DNA of 64,000 nt from Akebia trifoliata (GCA_017979445.1 JADQWC010000146.1:23536-87535); one strand, 5' to 3'; shown: positions 1 to 12,872, counted from the first letter of the stretch. Program-made: numbers and translations. Notes: a model not told the origin generated them from the letters alone.

Positions 1-140
1 AAATTAGATTTTTGTTTGAAACAATTTGATTTTTCTTTTAGACAAAACTAGTCCATTTTGTAATATTGCCTTTTTAAATATATATAAATGTTTCCAATGA
101 GAATCTATGTTTTGGGAGAATATTAGTATATTATCTATAT
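1..140 (-). pseudogene. Endogenous pararetrovirus RT fragment, downstream part
   Basis: Read on the minus strand, this edge of the window continues the reverse-transcriptase frame found at 3519-4020. The residues just after the active-site box and the lysine-rich stretch that follows resemble Caulimoviridae polymerases. The solo LTR at 141-3513 separates the two parts, and the break falls at the catalytic YxDD box. The rest of the polymerase (RNase H side) would lie left of the window. The copy is decayed and has no functional context. Assignment to Caulimoviridae rests on remembered family motifs; the genus is not determined. Confidence 0.6.
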
Positions 141-2287
141 TGTGGCGCCCCGCCAAACGCTAACATAAAGCCCCATGTCAGATCTCGAGGTACAAGGTGG
201 TCCTTCAAAATTTCGACATGATCTCCTCTGTTTATGTTAGCATCCCAAGACGTTTAACCTGCACCTAATAAACAACATACAATTCTGCATATATACATAC
301 AAAAATAAAATACTAGCGGAAGCCTATATACATCTAATAACGTACGATAGATCAGAGTGCGGAATAAGAAATTTATATATGGGATTATACAAAATTTTCT
401 CACTCTAACAAAAGTCTTATCGCTCAGAACAAAATCTATAATACTCTTGGACAAATCGACACCACTAGGGGGTATAACCCCAATACTCACCAAGTTACGA
501 ATTCTAGCTGTCTATCTGACCCACCAGATGATTCTCACTCATTTTCGACACCTGCCTCGCCAAGCTTTGAATCTGAAACTAAAAAAATGGAAAAGGTAAT
601 GGTGAGTAATAATGGTTACCCAGCAGGGAAATAAACAATTTCTGCCAATAACCTCTCTTAACATGAACGAATAAACATACTGAAACATTTTAAAATATGA
701 AAAATTTTACAAAAAAAATTACGATTAACTGGTACATATAGTCAGGGATGAGCAACTAAACATTTTAAAAGTCACATTACATCAATCAATAGTACCCAAT
801 ATAGCATTTTCTTTCTATACAAATCTAATTGACCAAATTGAAACATTAAACATGCATTTCATTTTATATATCAAAATAAGACAACATATACATAATATAC
901 AATGGTGGAGTAGTGGAATTAGAGAGTTGAGATTCACAACTGGATCGTTCCCAGTCGGGACATGATGTTTCATAATAAAGTATTAGTTCCTGATTTTATG
1001 GTTGGTCACTGTTTACCACACTTACGGGACCATTTATCCGGTTCAGGCTGGCCGTTTGACGTGACTGTAAGCAATGGTTCTCTTTTCGATGTGTCAGAAC
1101 GTTCGAATACTAAAGATTGTTAGTAATCATTGACTAGTTATCTTCTTCTATCAGGCGTGCATGTGATCCTCAAATATACAAATCATTCGTGTACGACCAC
1201 CTTTACATTACAAGTTTATTGGTAAAGATAGAGAGGAATAAACCCGGATTCTAGTTGTGACTTCACTCTCATACGCGTCTCATGCCACGTATGAGCTTGG
1301 TGGTCCCTACCATACATCCCAGGATAGTAAACCACTCCGGATGATATGACGTACTATCCCTTCAGGCATTCACAGATTCTTTAATATATATATACTATTT
1401 TCATTTGAAAACAAAAGAAAAATTAATAATACAAGGTTGAGAATGGATATCCAACTTCCTATCATGTAATTGTGCCCACTCGGCCTAAAATAAATAACGA
1501 AACGGAAAAGTAAACAACACCTCGTACTAATAGAAAGTAAATAAACATGCAACTAGTAACATTATCCCTGGATATCCGTTCATCAACCTACACACAACAC
1601 AACAATGTAAAATGCTAACATCACCCCTCGGGTGTGACTCTGACATTTTACCGTTTCATATCATTTTTTTATTTTTTTTTATTTTTACAATTTTCAATCT
1701 CTCAAATAAAATATCCACTTTCTGATATTATTCAACTCAATATGAGTTCATTGAATATATTATATCATTTTTCTAACTATGAAATTCATTTTTATCAATA
1801 ACATTGAAAAAATACAAAATTTAGATCAAAACGGGGTCCGAGCGGTACACAGGACCCAATTGACGAAAATAACTCGTTGAAATATCCTATCCACGTATAA
1901 TTTGGTATAAAATAAAATTAAACATATCAAATATGCAAGTTCTGATGTGAATTTGAAATAACCAATTGAATTCTATGCTTTTGAAAACATAACAAAATTT
2001 TTTAATAAAATCATAAATGTAATTTTCACAATCTACGATTACTAATAGAAATTGAGAGTTCATTATAATCTCTAGGCAACGGAATTGAAGTGCACGGGTG
2101 GAAATCGAGGCAATTGACATGGAAATCAAGGTGGTTCGAACATCGAGATAATTGATTTTTGAACCTAACTAGATGGTTTTGAAGATCTCGACGCCATCGT
2201 CCTTTCTCCCTTCTACGACGGAGGACGGTTTGATTCCGAAACAGATAAAATTCGATGTCGAAGCTGTAAAACCCTTATATATATATA

Positions 2288-2668
2288 GGGTCCCGTTCAG
2301 CACCCTAAGCTTTACTCTACACTTTAACAAACGTGTTTTGTCCTACATGGGTTAGAAGTTTTGGAATAGGCTGATTTTTTGTGAGGATGATCTCTATGGT
2401 GAGGAGATCATCCTCACCAAAAATCAGCCCATTCCAAAACTTCTAACCCCATAAAAAATGATTTACAAAAAATGGACGGTCCACGATTTTTCAACTTATA
2501 AACATGAGGCTAAAATTTTTGGAATGGGCTGATTTTTGGTGAGGATGATCTACTAATCATAGAGATCATCCTCACCAAAAATCATTTCATTCCAAAACTT
2601 CTAACCGATGTAGGACAAAACACATTTGTTAAAGTGTAGGGTAAAGCTTAGGGTGTTGAACATTTCCC
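2288..2668. mobile_element. Compound foldback MITE inside solo LTR
   Basis: The outer arms of about 108 bp (2288-2395 and 2560-2668) are inverted copies that share the CACCCTAAGCTTTA block, TTTAACAAA, GTTTTGTCCTACAT and the run GTGAGGATGATCTCT. Inside lie a second inverted copy of the inner arm (2402-2449) and another (2513-2554), so each half can fold on itself as well as pair with the other half. Termini are GGG...CCC. The flanks are TA-rich (ATATATATA on both sides), so a 9-bp target duplication fits but is not diagnostic. There is no coding capacity. Superfamily is uncertain; Mutator-like is possible from the long arms. Confidence 0.75.
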
Positions 2669-2967
2669 ATATATATATGTATACGAATGATTTTTGATGA
2701 TATGGGGTGAAAAAGACGACAAAATAGAAGAAAATTTGGTGGGTTTTGTAGAGAATAAGGATGTAGACATTTCTCCCTTTTGCGTCGGCGGTCGAAGACG
2801 GACCGTTCGAGATGAATCGAAGTTAGAAAATCGGAAGAAAAATAAGTAAAAAAAATTAAAAAAAAACCTTCACTGATTTTGGACATGTGAGGATGATGAT
2901 GAATAAAAAAAATTAAAAATTTTATTTATATAAAGTCTTGGGACGAAATCGATATTTGCCTATTATT

Positions 2968-3290
2968 TTGATCAAGGATAATTTGACCATCCGGACTCTA
3001 AAAGTGACGAATGAATACTCTATTTCATCTATTTTTTTATTCTAGATCTAATGGTATGATCAATTTCTACAAATTCTATCTCTAACAAAAAATTATTTTT
3101 TTGGCCTAATGGGATCCTAAAATTGACGTTATTTTCGTTTTTGATGATAATTCGACTTTCTGTGCTCTAAAAATGATAAATAAATAGTCTATTTTCTATA
3201 ATTTTTTATTATGAATCTAATGGTATTATCAAATTTTAAAATTCTTACTTTAGCAAAAAGTCATTATTTTAATCTGATCCGACTCGGTAA
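2968..3290. repeat. Imperfect direct duplication within solo LTR A1
   Basis: Two copies of roughly 145 bp lie about 170 bp apart (near 2970-3115 and 3140-3290). They share the pattern GATNATAATT...CTCTAAAA...GATAAAT, TATTCTA/TATGAATCTAATGGT and a terminal AAAAAGTCATT-like end. They are strongly diverged and form part of the LTR's U3-side sequence. Confidence 0.5.
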
Positions 3291-3518
3291 TCGAGGATTT
3301 TGCAACTTTTATGTTCGGACTCGCATTTGAGCGTGCTTACAAGTTAAAATATGTTTTTTGATTATTTTGAATTCAATAGTGAGGTCAGATTTCATAAAAA
3401 AAATTATCAAAAACATCCTAAAGTTTTATCCCTAAGTCTCACTTTCAGGATTTTCTCAAAATTCCACTATTTATTTTTTCTCGAGATACGAATCCAAAAT
3501 TTAGGGTTTTACTTATAT

Positions 3519-4330
3519 AAACAAAGATAAACTTTGAGTAATTTGAAAATATATCGTTCATGATATTTTGAAATTCACTTAGAGCATTTTTTAGTCTAAA
3601 ATGCATTACATTCCATTTGTAATGTCCAAATGGGACTGTAAATGCAATATTGTAATTGTCATTTTCTTGTATTTGAATTTGGTAGAATCCTGATTTTAAA
3701 TCAAATTTTGAAAATGCATTTGCACTTGTGAGACAATCAATAAAGTCTTGTTTGTTTGAAATATGGTATCTTATTTATTGTAAGACCTTATTATGTGGGC
3801 TTACAATTTATTACAAGTCTAGGAGCTCCTCTTTCCAGTTCTGTTGTGTTTTCTACAGAAAAAACAGCACAACTCAAAGGTGATTTTAATTTTCTTATTA
3901 ATTTTTTTATCGAGGAGGTCTTGAATTTCTTTTTGGCATAATTATAGATATTTAGAATTCATTTGGATTAGTCTAGCTTTTGTCGAAATATCTTTTTCAT
4001 TAAAGTTTGAAATATATGGAAAAACAACTTGATGAGATTTCCTATACCAAAAGGCTTTAGGAACATCTGAACAATAATTTTTTATTAATGTTTCCTCAAA
4101 ATTTTTTATTTTTATTTGTAATTTTGGGTTTTTAATATCTTATTTTATTTTTTTAAATTATTTTTTTTTATTTACAAACTCGAGTTGTGTTCTTTTGATT
4201 GAATCAAATTTATTAGTAATTCAACTTGTCCAAAAGTGGGAGGTGAAATGAAGTTAAAGAGTACTTCAGTTTCTCCTATTTTGCAGAGAATTCCTTCTAG
4301 AGTCATTATGAATGGTTGTATTTAATTTAG
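3519..4330 (-). pseudogene. Endogenous pararetrovirus polymerase fragment (RT, possible protease edge)
   Basis: Translated on the minus strand in pieces, 4020 down to 3519 gives consecutive landmarks of a Caulimoviridae reverse transcriptase. These are the PTKAR-type entry motif, a 'SCA' finger block, the conserved ERGxPRLVINxK box, the substrate-binding FSKFDLKSGF box, a TVPFGHY box and the beginning of the palm helix before the active site. Frameshifts and stops separate these pieces, so the gene is dead. Sequence between 4020 and 4330 is compatible with the preceding protease end, but this is weak. The LTR insertion at 3514 removes continuity with 1-140. The family is inferred from motif order. 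I have not reconstructed the protein. Confidence 0.75.
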
Positions 4331-5570
4331 GAAAGGATTTCATAAGATCCCTTTTTATTGGAGATTATGTATCACAAGGAAGGGGACAAGAATGCAGACC
4401 TTTTGTTTACAAACAAAATCATCTGTTAATTTGTATTTAATGTACATATTTTTTATGTTTGCTATCATTAGAGAAGTTGAGTTGGTTCACAATAAGATAT
4501 AGGAATTAATGCTTCATTTAAAAGTCATTATGTTCTTAGTCTTAAATTTATTCTATACTATTTTATAATAAAAATTAAAATGTATAATAAATATATGTGT
4601 AAGTATCCAAGTATTCAGGGGCTTAGACCTATAGCTCATTGTTGTCATAAGATATTTTTAATTTTTTTTTTAATTTTTATAATTTACCTTCAATTTCTGA
4701 AGGTCATCAACATTATATTGATTTTTTTTTTAATTTATAAGTGTATAGAAATTATTTTTCAACCTCATTATGGTATTGGCCTATATTGTGATAGTCGTGT
4801 GATCAATCTCTAAATGTAGCATATATTTGTTAATCTAGAAGTAAATTATTGTAAATGAATAAAAATTGAAAGAAAATATCTTTTTCAATAATAGGCGATA
4901 CCAAAACTTATTTTGCCACATTTTTTACATTCAAAATTTTTCATTATTTGATATGCTTTTTTATTGCAAGTTTAACATCGATATATTTTGAAAAATCCAT
5001 TGAACCCATTGAAAAATCCCATTGATTAGTCAATTATTATTTAACACATTGATTAAAACCATATTTTTATTTTGTGTGTTTTGGTCCAATATATTAAAAC
5101 GATGCACAAGAAGGAAGAAAAAAATCTAAAATTTAAAGTTCAAGTTTGAAAATCCGATCAACGTGAGGTATTTTAAATCATTAATAATTTTGACAAGGTA
5201 TTTGCAAATAATACAAGTTTAGTTGTTGAAACCAAAAATAAGTAAATTCAAAATAAGTATGGAAGGAAACAATAAAATTAAGGATTTTGAAATAATTAAG
5301 AGTATATAACATTACTTGAGAGATATATTGTACATATGAGGGATTTCTTGTTGTCTTCATCTTCTTTTTTTTAATATACGTAATAAATATTGCGGACTTT
5401 CTTATTGCAAATCTAATGATACTGATGCAAACCATTCTTTGAAAACATTTTTTATTTACATACAACTCCAATTCACAGATCTTGTTGATGCTTATTTTTA
5501 TTTTTTTTTAAAACTAAATTTCTGAGATGACTAAATTCTTTTTTGAAGTTTTAATGAAAATTAGAATTCT
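4331..5570 (-). other. AT-rich stretch, possibly upstream pararetrovirus sequence
   Basis: No convincing gene is visible. On the minus strand a Cys-rich patch (about 4890-4985, two CxxC pairs separated by about 12 residues, with a stop inside the first) would fit the coat-protein end of a pararetrovirus lying upstream of the polymerase. It is too short and decayed to be sure. The rest is AT-rich with T-runs. Confidence 0.3.
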
Positions 5571-5603
5571 AAAGATGAAAACTCTCAATACTTTCTAGAT
5601 AGA

Positions 5604-5925
5604 TACAAAATAGAAAATAACACTTAGAAAAAAATCTATTACAAATAATTTTAAGAAAAAATAATTTCTAGATTATTTGAATAGAAGAATCAAGGACCAA
5701 ACCCATGACTTAGAGAAATTATTACAAGTTAGGAAATCTAAATTGTAAGTAAAATATTTTTATATAATATATTATAAAAGAACACTTATTAGAGAAAAAT
5801 CCATTGGAAATAACTTTAAGAAGAAATAGTTTCTAGATTATTTGAATATAAGAGCTAAGGAATAAGCCCATGATTTGGAAAAATTGTTTAAGTTAGGAAA
5901 TGTAAATTGTAAGTAAAATTTATTT
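5604..5925. repeat. Diverged tandem duplication, about 170 bp unit
   Basis: Two adjacent copies share, in order, ACACTTA...GAAAAA, TTTCTAGATTATTTGAATA, CCCATGA(C/T)TT, AAGTTAGGAAAT and TAAATTGTAAGTAAAAT. No reading frame runs through either copy. A third, weaker echo of the AAATTGTAAGT end appears near 6008-6022. Confidence 0.7.
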
Positions 5926-6032
5926 TTAATTTTTTTGAATATATTGTTTAGAATAACAAAAGACGAAGCCTAAGTTTTGAGGTATTTTACATTTCACAAG
6001 TCAAGAAAAGTAAATTGTAAGTTAAAAGTTTG

Positions 6033-6225
6033 GATTCTGGTGATCCATGAGAAAAATGACTCATATAGAAACACATGATCCTAATTCTGTAAACACAAAA
6101 ATGATTCGGTTCATCCCTCCCAATAAATATCTTTGATATATGTAATATCGGGATCATGTTTTTTTTTTAAAGACTTGTGGACTCACGTGTTTTTTAAAGA
6201 GTCATTTTCCACGAGTCATAGAACC
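6033..6225. mobile_element. Candidate small foldback MITE
   Basis: The left end (6033-6083) and right end (6150-6225) form an imperfect inverted repeat. The ends read G(A/G)TTCT and are followed by a TGA(T/C)(C/T)C(A/G)TG(A/G)(A/G)-like block. AAAATGACTC faces its complement near the right end, and further in CATGATCC faces GGATCATG. There is no coding capacity. No clear target duplication was found, so the exact ends are uncertain. Confidence 0.5.
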
Positions 6226-9200
6226 TGTAGGGGCAAACAATAAGGGGGCAAAAATCAAAACGTTAGTAGCTCAAGTGGAATTAAAAGTGTGAAACTCATC
6301 ATATGGAACTCAATAAAATATTACACATGAAAGTACTACTATTAAAAATTAATGAAAACAAATTCTCAAGTTCACATCTTCTTACAAAATTTACATAACT
6401 AAGTCCAATGGAAATGTTAAAATTATGAAGAAGATAATCGTCCTAAGGCCTATTATCATTGATGTCTGATGGGGTGGATTCCTTTTACTAAACAATTTAA
6501 CGTGTTTAGAACAAAGGACATAGACGAAGGGAAAATAACAAAATTGAATATGAATAACATGACTTTTGTTATATAAGCTACTACCAAAATATGATCATAT
6601 CTACTAAACTCTTTGTAAGGTCACCCTAATAGCCACGATTACTCCATCATCTATAATCGAAGATGGATTGCTATAGGGAATTGACCAATATTGTCACATT
6701 AGGATCCACATACCCGATGCCCAAGAAACTTAGTCTCCCTCCATTTTTGTTCCTTACCATCATAAACTTTTCTCTTCTCTCTTTTCTCTTCTCTCCATAG
6801 CAGCCATCAACCAATCAAAGTTATATTTCTTTTAAAGAAGTATCTCAATCTAAACAAAAGAATACCCACAATATTAGTATGCTTGCAAAGCAATTTGAAA
6901 AATCAGAACACAACTCTGACCAAGTCAAACATGAGGACACTGAGGCATTCATCAAATAAAAGAAGTTGAAAAACATTTTACACATGAAGATGTTCAGTCT
7001 ACAATGAACAATGTTTTTCTAACAGTCTAAAAATCACCTAGTATTAATAATAATGCATATTTAACAATCTAACGATCAATATCAAAAGATATTGCTAAAG
7101 TGTTTTCTATGAATTTAAGTGTATTATTAACTAAAAATGTTGGGAATAATATTTAACAAACTAATGCATATTCATGATGAAGCTTCTACTAAGCTCTTTC
7201 ATGATTGAAGTTTCCTAGTAAGACTAATTTTCTTTTTGTTCAACTTAATCTTTTTTTATTTATTTTTTCGGTAGGGTTTTTTCTTTTTCTTTTTATGTGG
7301 TAATTGAAGATTGCTACTAACGTCTTTTATTCCATATATAAAGATTTTTGGCTTCAAGTGTGATATACTTAATAGATCATATGAGCTTGTAATTATTCTC
7401 AATGTGGATTTCATAATTTTTTTTTCTTTTAAATAAGTTGTTCAATTGATTTATTTGACCACTAAATCCTCGTTGAGGATGACTTGAGTTGTAACCTAAA
7501 TACAACATAGTGTTTGTCCAAATCCTTAAACGATGTATCATCCCATGTATATCAAATGCAAATTTATCTTATCTAATATTGGGATAGTTTGCCCATCAGG
7601 AGTATGGTCTAAAAATGGTTAATGTTTAATAGAAAGACTCAATTTAATGTATTTGGAGCAGTGGTGTCATGACAATATGTTGGGAAATCTTTCTTATAAG
7701 GAATCCATGTGTCTTTGAAGAGGATGGCGAAAGCCCAAATGATGCTGTGAATAGAATTATTTTATGGTTGAAGGAAAAAAATGAAACTATTTAGTATTTA
7801 CCTTATGTTTCTAACACTTATGAAATATGGTGGATATTTTTACCTAATTTTTCCAAGAAGTAGAATATAAAGGTCTTGTAGTTATCGTTAATATTCTTGT
7901 AAGAGCAATAAAGCAATAGAGGTCTTGTAGTTATCGTTAATATTTTTTGAGTTTTAGTATTTGAGTACTCATGCACTTAGATATTTTGTGGGTTATTGTC
8001 ATCTTATACTTAATTTATTATGTTTTGATACTGCTTATTGTTTTAATCTTGCGTTAACATTTTATATTGTTATCATCTATGGTAATTATTATTTAGTGCC
8101 TCTGATTTTGATACGGAATCATGGGGATTCATGTTAAGATTTGGGGGCACTACACCTTTGAAATCTCATAAACCCTTCTCTTTAGAAAATGAAATTGCAT
8201 TTATATGAAGGAGAAGATGAGAGATTTGGTCGATGGAGGAAAAGACATTACAGATAGAAGAGAGGTCTGATAAAAGGAGGAGATGCAAACTAATAAAAAT
8301 AATAATCATGGATACGTGTTGTAACATTTGTAATTTGTTAAGGGCATACTTGTCAAGTGTTAAGGTTACAGTGCTTAGAAGAAGAAGCAATAAGCATCAA
8401 GCTTAAAGAAAATGCTGACAATTTGTACCAATATTTCAACTGTATTTGCTGAAAATTTTGTAAAAGCAAATACACTAAATGGAAGCAAAGCACCAATTTT
8501 TTTTGTTTAGTAATAAGAGCTGAAAAAAGTGAAAAACAAGCGACCCTTTATTATCTTGTAAAAGTGATAGAAATTCTGACTAGAAATCATATTTAGGAAC
8601 AAATTATCTCTAAACAAGCAATATTAATGGTCAATAATTAGTAGTTAAAGGAATGTTTTAAATCTAAGTAGTGGTATTAATACTTACATATTTTAACTAG
8701 CATAGCTAGCTGGCACCTCCACAATGATCAAAGTATATGGGTGTGAGAATTAATACACTAAAAATGTACTCCCAAGAGTCAACTAGGGGTTTTAACAAAT
8801 CGATTTTTGTTCTTTACTACGTAACTCAGAACCAAAACCTAAATAAAACATTGGTTCTAATTCTATATCATTATATGAAATATTTGAAACTTGGACTGGC
8901 CTTACAAATACCCAATACCTATTGAACCACAATATAGATAATCTTTTGGTTTCTACGTACGGACTGTGTTTGCTTAATTTTTGAAATACATCCAAAACAC
9001 ACATGCCACATCGTTGACTTAGCAAATATAAAATCATACTTTTGAAAACCAAAATGTTTCACTAGATAATATTATTTTAGTTTTAAATTTTGAGTATTAA
9101 GTGTAAGCATTATTTTGATTCAACATTCACGTGCCTACATAATCTTATAAATCAAGATGTGGAAATTCAAACCATGAACGATATTGAATGTTTTAGGATC

Positions 9201-9526
9201 AAAAATGGATTAATAGCCATTGACTCAAGAATCAATTTGCGTTTTATGGTACCTATCTGGAATCATTGCGGTAGCTATTGATATCTTATAATGCGATGAT
9301 TTGATCCCCTTTGATAATGATATTTGATTTCTAGACTTACCTTCTCCTCATTAATCTTTCATTTCTTGGATTATGTGCCTTTCTTGGTGGAATTTCGATA
9401 TCCAATAACCTTGTATCTTTCCACGGCTTGGACGTGTTAACCATATGATTTCTTGGATTTCTTGATTAGAAAATCACACCAAATAGGAGAGTCGATCCAT
9501 GTCTTTTATAGATAGGAATAGTGTAA
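6226..9526. other. No gene recognised
   Basis: AT-rich sequence with frequent stops in all frames. A pyrimidine-rich CT tract sits at 6765-6800, and a 25-bp direct repeat (GGTCTTGTAGTTATCGTTAA core) occurs at about 7871 and 7920. The short open frames are not distinguishable from chance. It may be old decayed repeats or plain intergenic sequence. Confidence 0.4.
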
Positions 9527-9531
9527 CACCC

Positions 9532-12500
9532 CGTGTTTTAACTCGTATCTTGAAGAGATCAGATAGTGTTAATTCTAGGAATATTCTGCAAAGATAACTT
9601 AGAGTAAAGTACCCGAATTATGCTATATTCATTTTTGTTGAAAATCGACTTCGCCATTAGTTTTGCAACGATCGTAATAAATACTTTAGCCTGTAAGTAA
9701 GTTAGAATTCAAGTTCGAGTAGAAAAGTTAACCAATCATCGAATTTCATGTTGAACGGGACCCAAAATAGAAAATTTTCATTAGAGGGAGAATCAAGAAG
9801 ATTCGACCACACCATTAGGATCGTAACGAAAAATTATTCGAAATGGTATACTCGTTTGTCATTTTCCGAGTCTGGATAGTTAAGTTACGATCGAAACTAG
9901 AAATGATGAAAAAATTACAAGTATGCCCTCAACTTCTTATAAAATAAAGCAAAGTTTATTTCTTTCCTATTTGTTTCCCTCTTCTCTAAAGAACCCACAC
10001 ATCAACTATTTTCTCAACCTAGGGTTCTCCTCTCTTCACCTCAAGATCCGTTGAGAAGGAAAGACCGTTGAAACCCGACGAAGAAGATAAAGTTGTCGGC
10101 TACGACAATTGCTACAACCTCACCCCCCTTATTAACCCATTCACATTCGTTTTCCCCACCCTCCATAAAAAATCAGTAAACAAATTAGGTTATCATCAAA
10201 CTCAGAGCTTCAACTTGTTAGTAGAGACTCGTCTTCTAGCGTAGAAGTAAAGGAGAGTGCCGTCGTCAAAGGAATTGCAAACCCTCGTCCACTTTGCACC
10301 AAACTCAACCCAACATCGACTCTTTTGCCACCAACCTTGATTATTGTGCGAGTTCATCACTTTCGACGTCTACAAATCAAGTAGGGGACTTTCAATTCCT
10401 ATTGGTAACTTTAGATTTCGAAATGTGCATTTAAGTTTTACAAAACTTGTTAATTATTTGTAAATCGTAGAAATATTTGCTAAACTTTCAATCCATGATT
10501 AAGATTAGAGATTTGATGTTGTTTTATCAATTTTAAATGTTGAATTTGTGGGTAGGTTGAAAGGTTTGGAGAACGGAACAAAAATCCAAAGAAAGGATCG
10601 AAAAACTCAAAATTCCCAAGAAAGTTCAGTGCTGTCGACAGGACCGTCGGTCCCATCGATGAAGCTTCTATCGCTGATAATTATCTTCTATAGGCAGGAA
10701 CCATCGGTTCCACCGACAGAACAACCTTCTGTCGCCGACAGAACTGTTTTCAAACAGCTTCTGATTCTGACTCTTGGACTGTGATCCTTATGACTTGCAC
10801 ATGATTTCCAACCCTTTATTTCATCAAAAATATTTAAATAAATGTCCTCTTTAATTTTTAATTTCCATTTATTTTAATTTTCTTAATAAAATTAAACTTT
10901 ACCCCCCATTTCGGAACAATGAAAATGGTTTCGAGATCCGAATCTCAAAGGATAAAAATTCAAATTTTGGTTTCAAGAGCAAAACGTAGATTTCGACGTT
11001 TTCGACAAATTTTCAGAATGTAATAACTTTCGCATTACTTTGAATTAGATTACAAAAACTATATGGTGTCGAATCTCGTGATCGAGGCTTTCATTTTCAA
11101 AAATTCATTTTCAATTTCGAGAATTTTGAAAAATTGAGTTTTTGACACTTAGTCAAATTTTCACCAGCTTTCCTTATTTTTAATAGCTTTGGTCCCGTGC
11201 ATCGTCGGGACCTCGTTTTGAATAAATCCTGATGTTTTTTATTGGAAAGATAAAAAATGACTTTGAAAGATTGAAAATGAATGGTTTGACTTGAAGAAAT
11301 GAAAAGTGAGAATGTCGAGAGAATGAACGGTAAAAATGTCAGAATCACACCCGAGGGGTGATGTCTGCATTTTACATTGTATGTTGTGTGTAGGTTGGTG
11401 AAAGGATATCCAGGTTATTGATGAAAGGGTTGCATGTTTATTTAAGATTATGTTAACGCGTGCGCTGAGTACTGTTATTTATTTTAGGCCAGGGGACCAC
11501 AGTTGCATGGTAGGAACTGGATATCCATTTTCAACCCTATTCTATTAATTTATCTTTTGTTTTAAATGAAAAATCATATATATATACGTAGCTATTTTGT
11601 GAGCTGTTTAAAGTTTTGTGAATGCCTGAAGGGATAGTGCGTCACATCTTCCAGTGGGGTGCACTATCCTAGGATGTACGGTAGGGACCACCAAGCTCAT
11701 ACGTGGTATGGGACGCGTATGAGAGTGGAGTTTCAACTGGAATCCAGGTCCATTCTTTTCTTATCTTTACCAGTGAACGTGTATTGTAAAGGTAGTCGTA
11801 TACGAGTAGAGTGTTATTTTGGGAATCACATGCACGTCTGATAGGCATAGACGAAGATGATTGGTCAGTGATCACTAACAATCTAGTAGTAGTCGAACGT
11901 TCTGACACATCGAAAAGAGATCCATTGCTTACGGTCACGTCAAACGGCCCGCTTGAGTCGGATAAATGGTCACCAGTGTGGTAAGCGCAGCGACCAACCA
12001 CAAAATCAGGAACTAAAAGTCAGATTTATATTGTAACATCATGTCCACACTGGGAGCGATCCAGTCGTGAATCCCAACGCTCAAATTCCATTACTCTACC
12101 ACTTGTACTATGTATCTGTGTTATATTTTGAATTATAAACTGAAAAGCATGTCTACTATTTCAATGTTGTCAACTGTATTTGCATTAAATGGAAAATGTA
12201 TAATGAGTTTGGATGATTGACACTATGTGTAATTTTTAAACTGTTTAGTTGCTTATCCCTGACTATATGTACCAGTTAATCGTAGTTTCAATTGTAAACG
12301 TTGCATGTTTTGGAATGATGCAGTATGATTATTCGATCACGTTAGGGTAGGTTATTAGTAAGAATTGTTTGTGGACTTACTGAGTAATCATTGTTACTCA
12401 CCAATTCCTTCCATGTTTTTTTTATAGTTGCAGATCCTACAGTTGGTGAAGCGGGTGTTGAGCCATTAGCCGAGGAACATCTGGTCGGTCAGATCGACGA

Positions 12501-12872
12501 TTAGAGTCCGTTACCTGGTGACCATCATGACTACTTCTACTAGGAGTCTGTTCGTCCTAGGAAAGGTCTATATTTTTGGGGCCGAGTGCTAGGTCTATGT
12601 TAGAGTGAGGAAAATTTTGTAATCCTATATATCTTTATTCCTTTTTATGCAACTCTGACTTCGCTTTATGTTGTTCACAAAATTTTTCGTCTTCCGTTTC
12701 TTATTCATTGTGGATATGTTATTTTATACAGGATTGTTTGGATTTGGTTTATCAGGTTTGAGTTCCGTGAAATGCTAACATAAACAGAGGAGACCATGCC
12801 GAATTTTCGAGGCGCTACCTAGTGTCTCGAGGCGGCCTTGGGATTTGTGTTAGCGTTTGACGGGGAGCCACA
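9532..12872 (+). mobile_element. Solo LTR, long-LTR family A, copy 2 (plus)
   Basis: It begins TGTAACACCCCGTG and ends CGGGGAGCCACA, with the canonical TG...CA. It is flanked by a perfect 5-bp duplication AATAG (9527-9531 and 12873-12877). The 3341-bp body matches the reverse complement of 141-3513 in its 3' half (for example the ACCCGAGGGGTGAT block near 11350, the block near 11640-11720 and the end from 12770) and, more weakly, in its 5' half. No primer site, polypurine tract or coding region accompanies it, so this is a clean solo LTR. Short frames within it (for example 10548-10784) are incidental. Around 10641-10741 it contains three near-perfect dyads. Confidence 0.88.
10641..10741. repeat. 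Cluster of short perfect dyads in solo LTR
   Basis: Three small inverted repeats occur in 101 bp: GGACC-gtc-GGTCC (10641-10653), GGAACC-atc-GGTTCC (10697-10711) and CTGTCG-c-CGACAG (10729-10741). The first two are variants of one motif whose arms changed together. Confidence 0.7.

Larger units (their letters stand above)
141..3513 (-). mobile_element. Solo LTR, long-LTR family A, copy 1 (minus)
   Basis: The plus strand starts with TGTGGCGCCCCGCC. The far end reads GGGTTTTACT where the family terminus would give a final CA, so one terminal base is mutated. The 5-bp sequence TATAT flanks both sides (136-140 and 3514-3518), as expected for a target-site duplication. The whole is the reverse-complement counterpart of the solo LTR at 9532-12872: shared landmarks include the block near 1560-1640, the block near 1010-1330 and the outer ends. 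No internal retrotransposon sequence accompanies it, so it is a solo LTR left by LTR-LTR recombination. It carries a foldback element at 2288-2668. Such long LTRs occur in several plant Ty3/gypsy lineages; the lineage is not established. Confidence 0.8.

Noticed and set aside
8166..9281. Short open frames of 60-86 codons
   Set aside because: No domain, start context or repeat partner supports them; chance frames in AT-rich sequence.
11659..12001. Overlapping frames of 60-110 codons in the solo LTR
   Set aside because: They lie within LTR sequence, and the counterpart at 141-3513 does not keep them.
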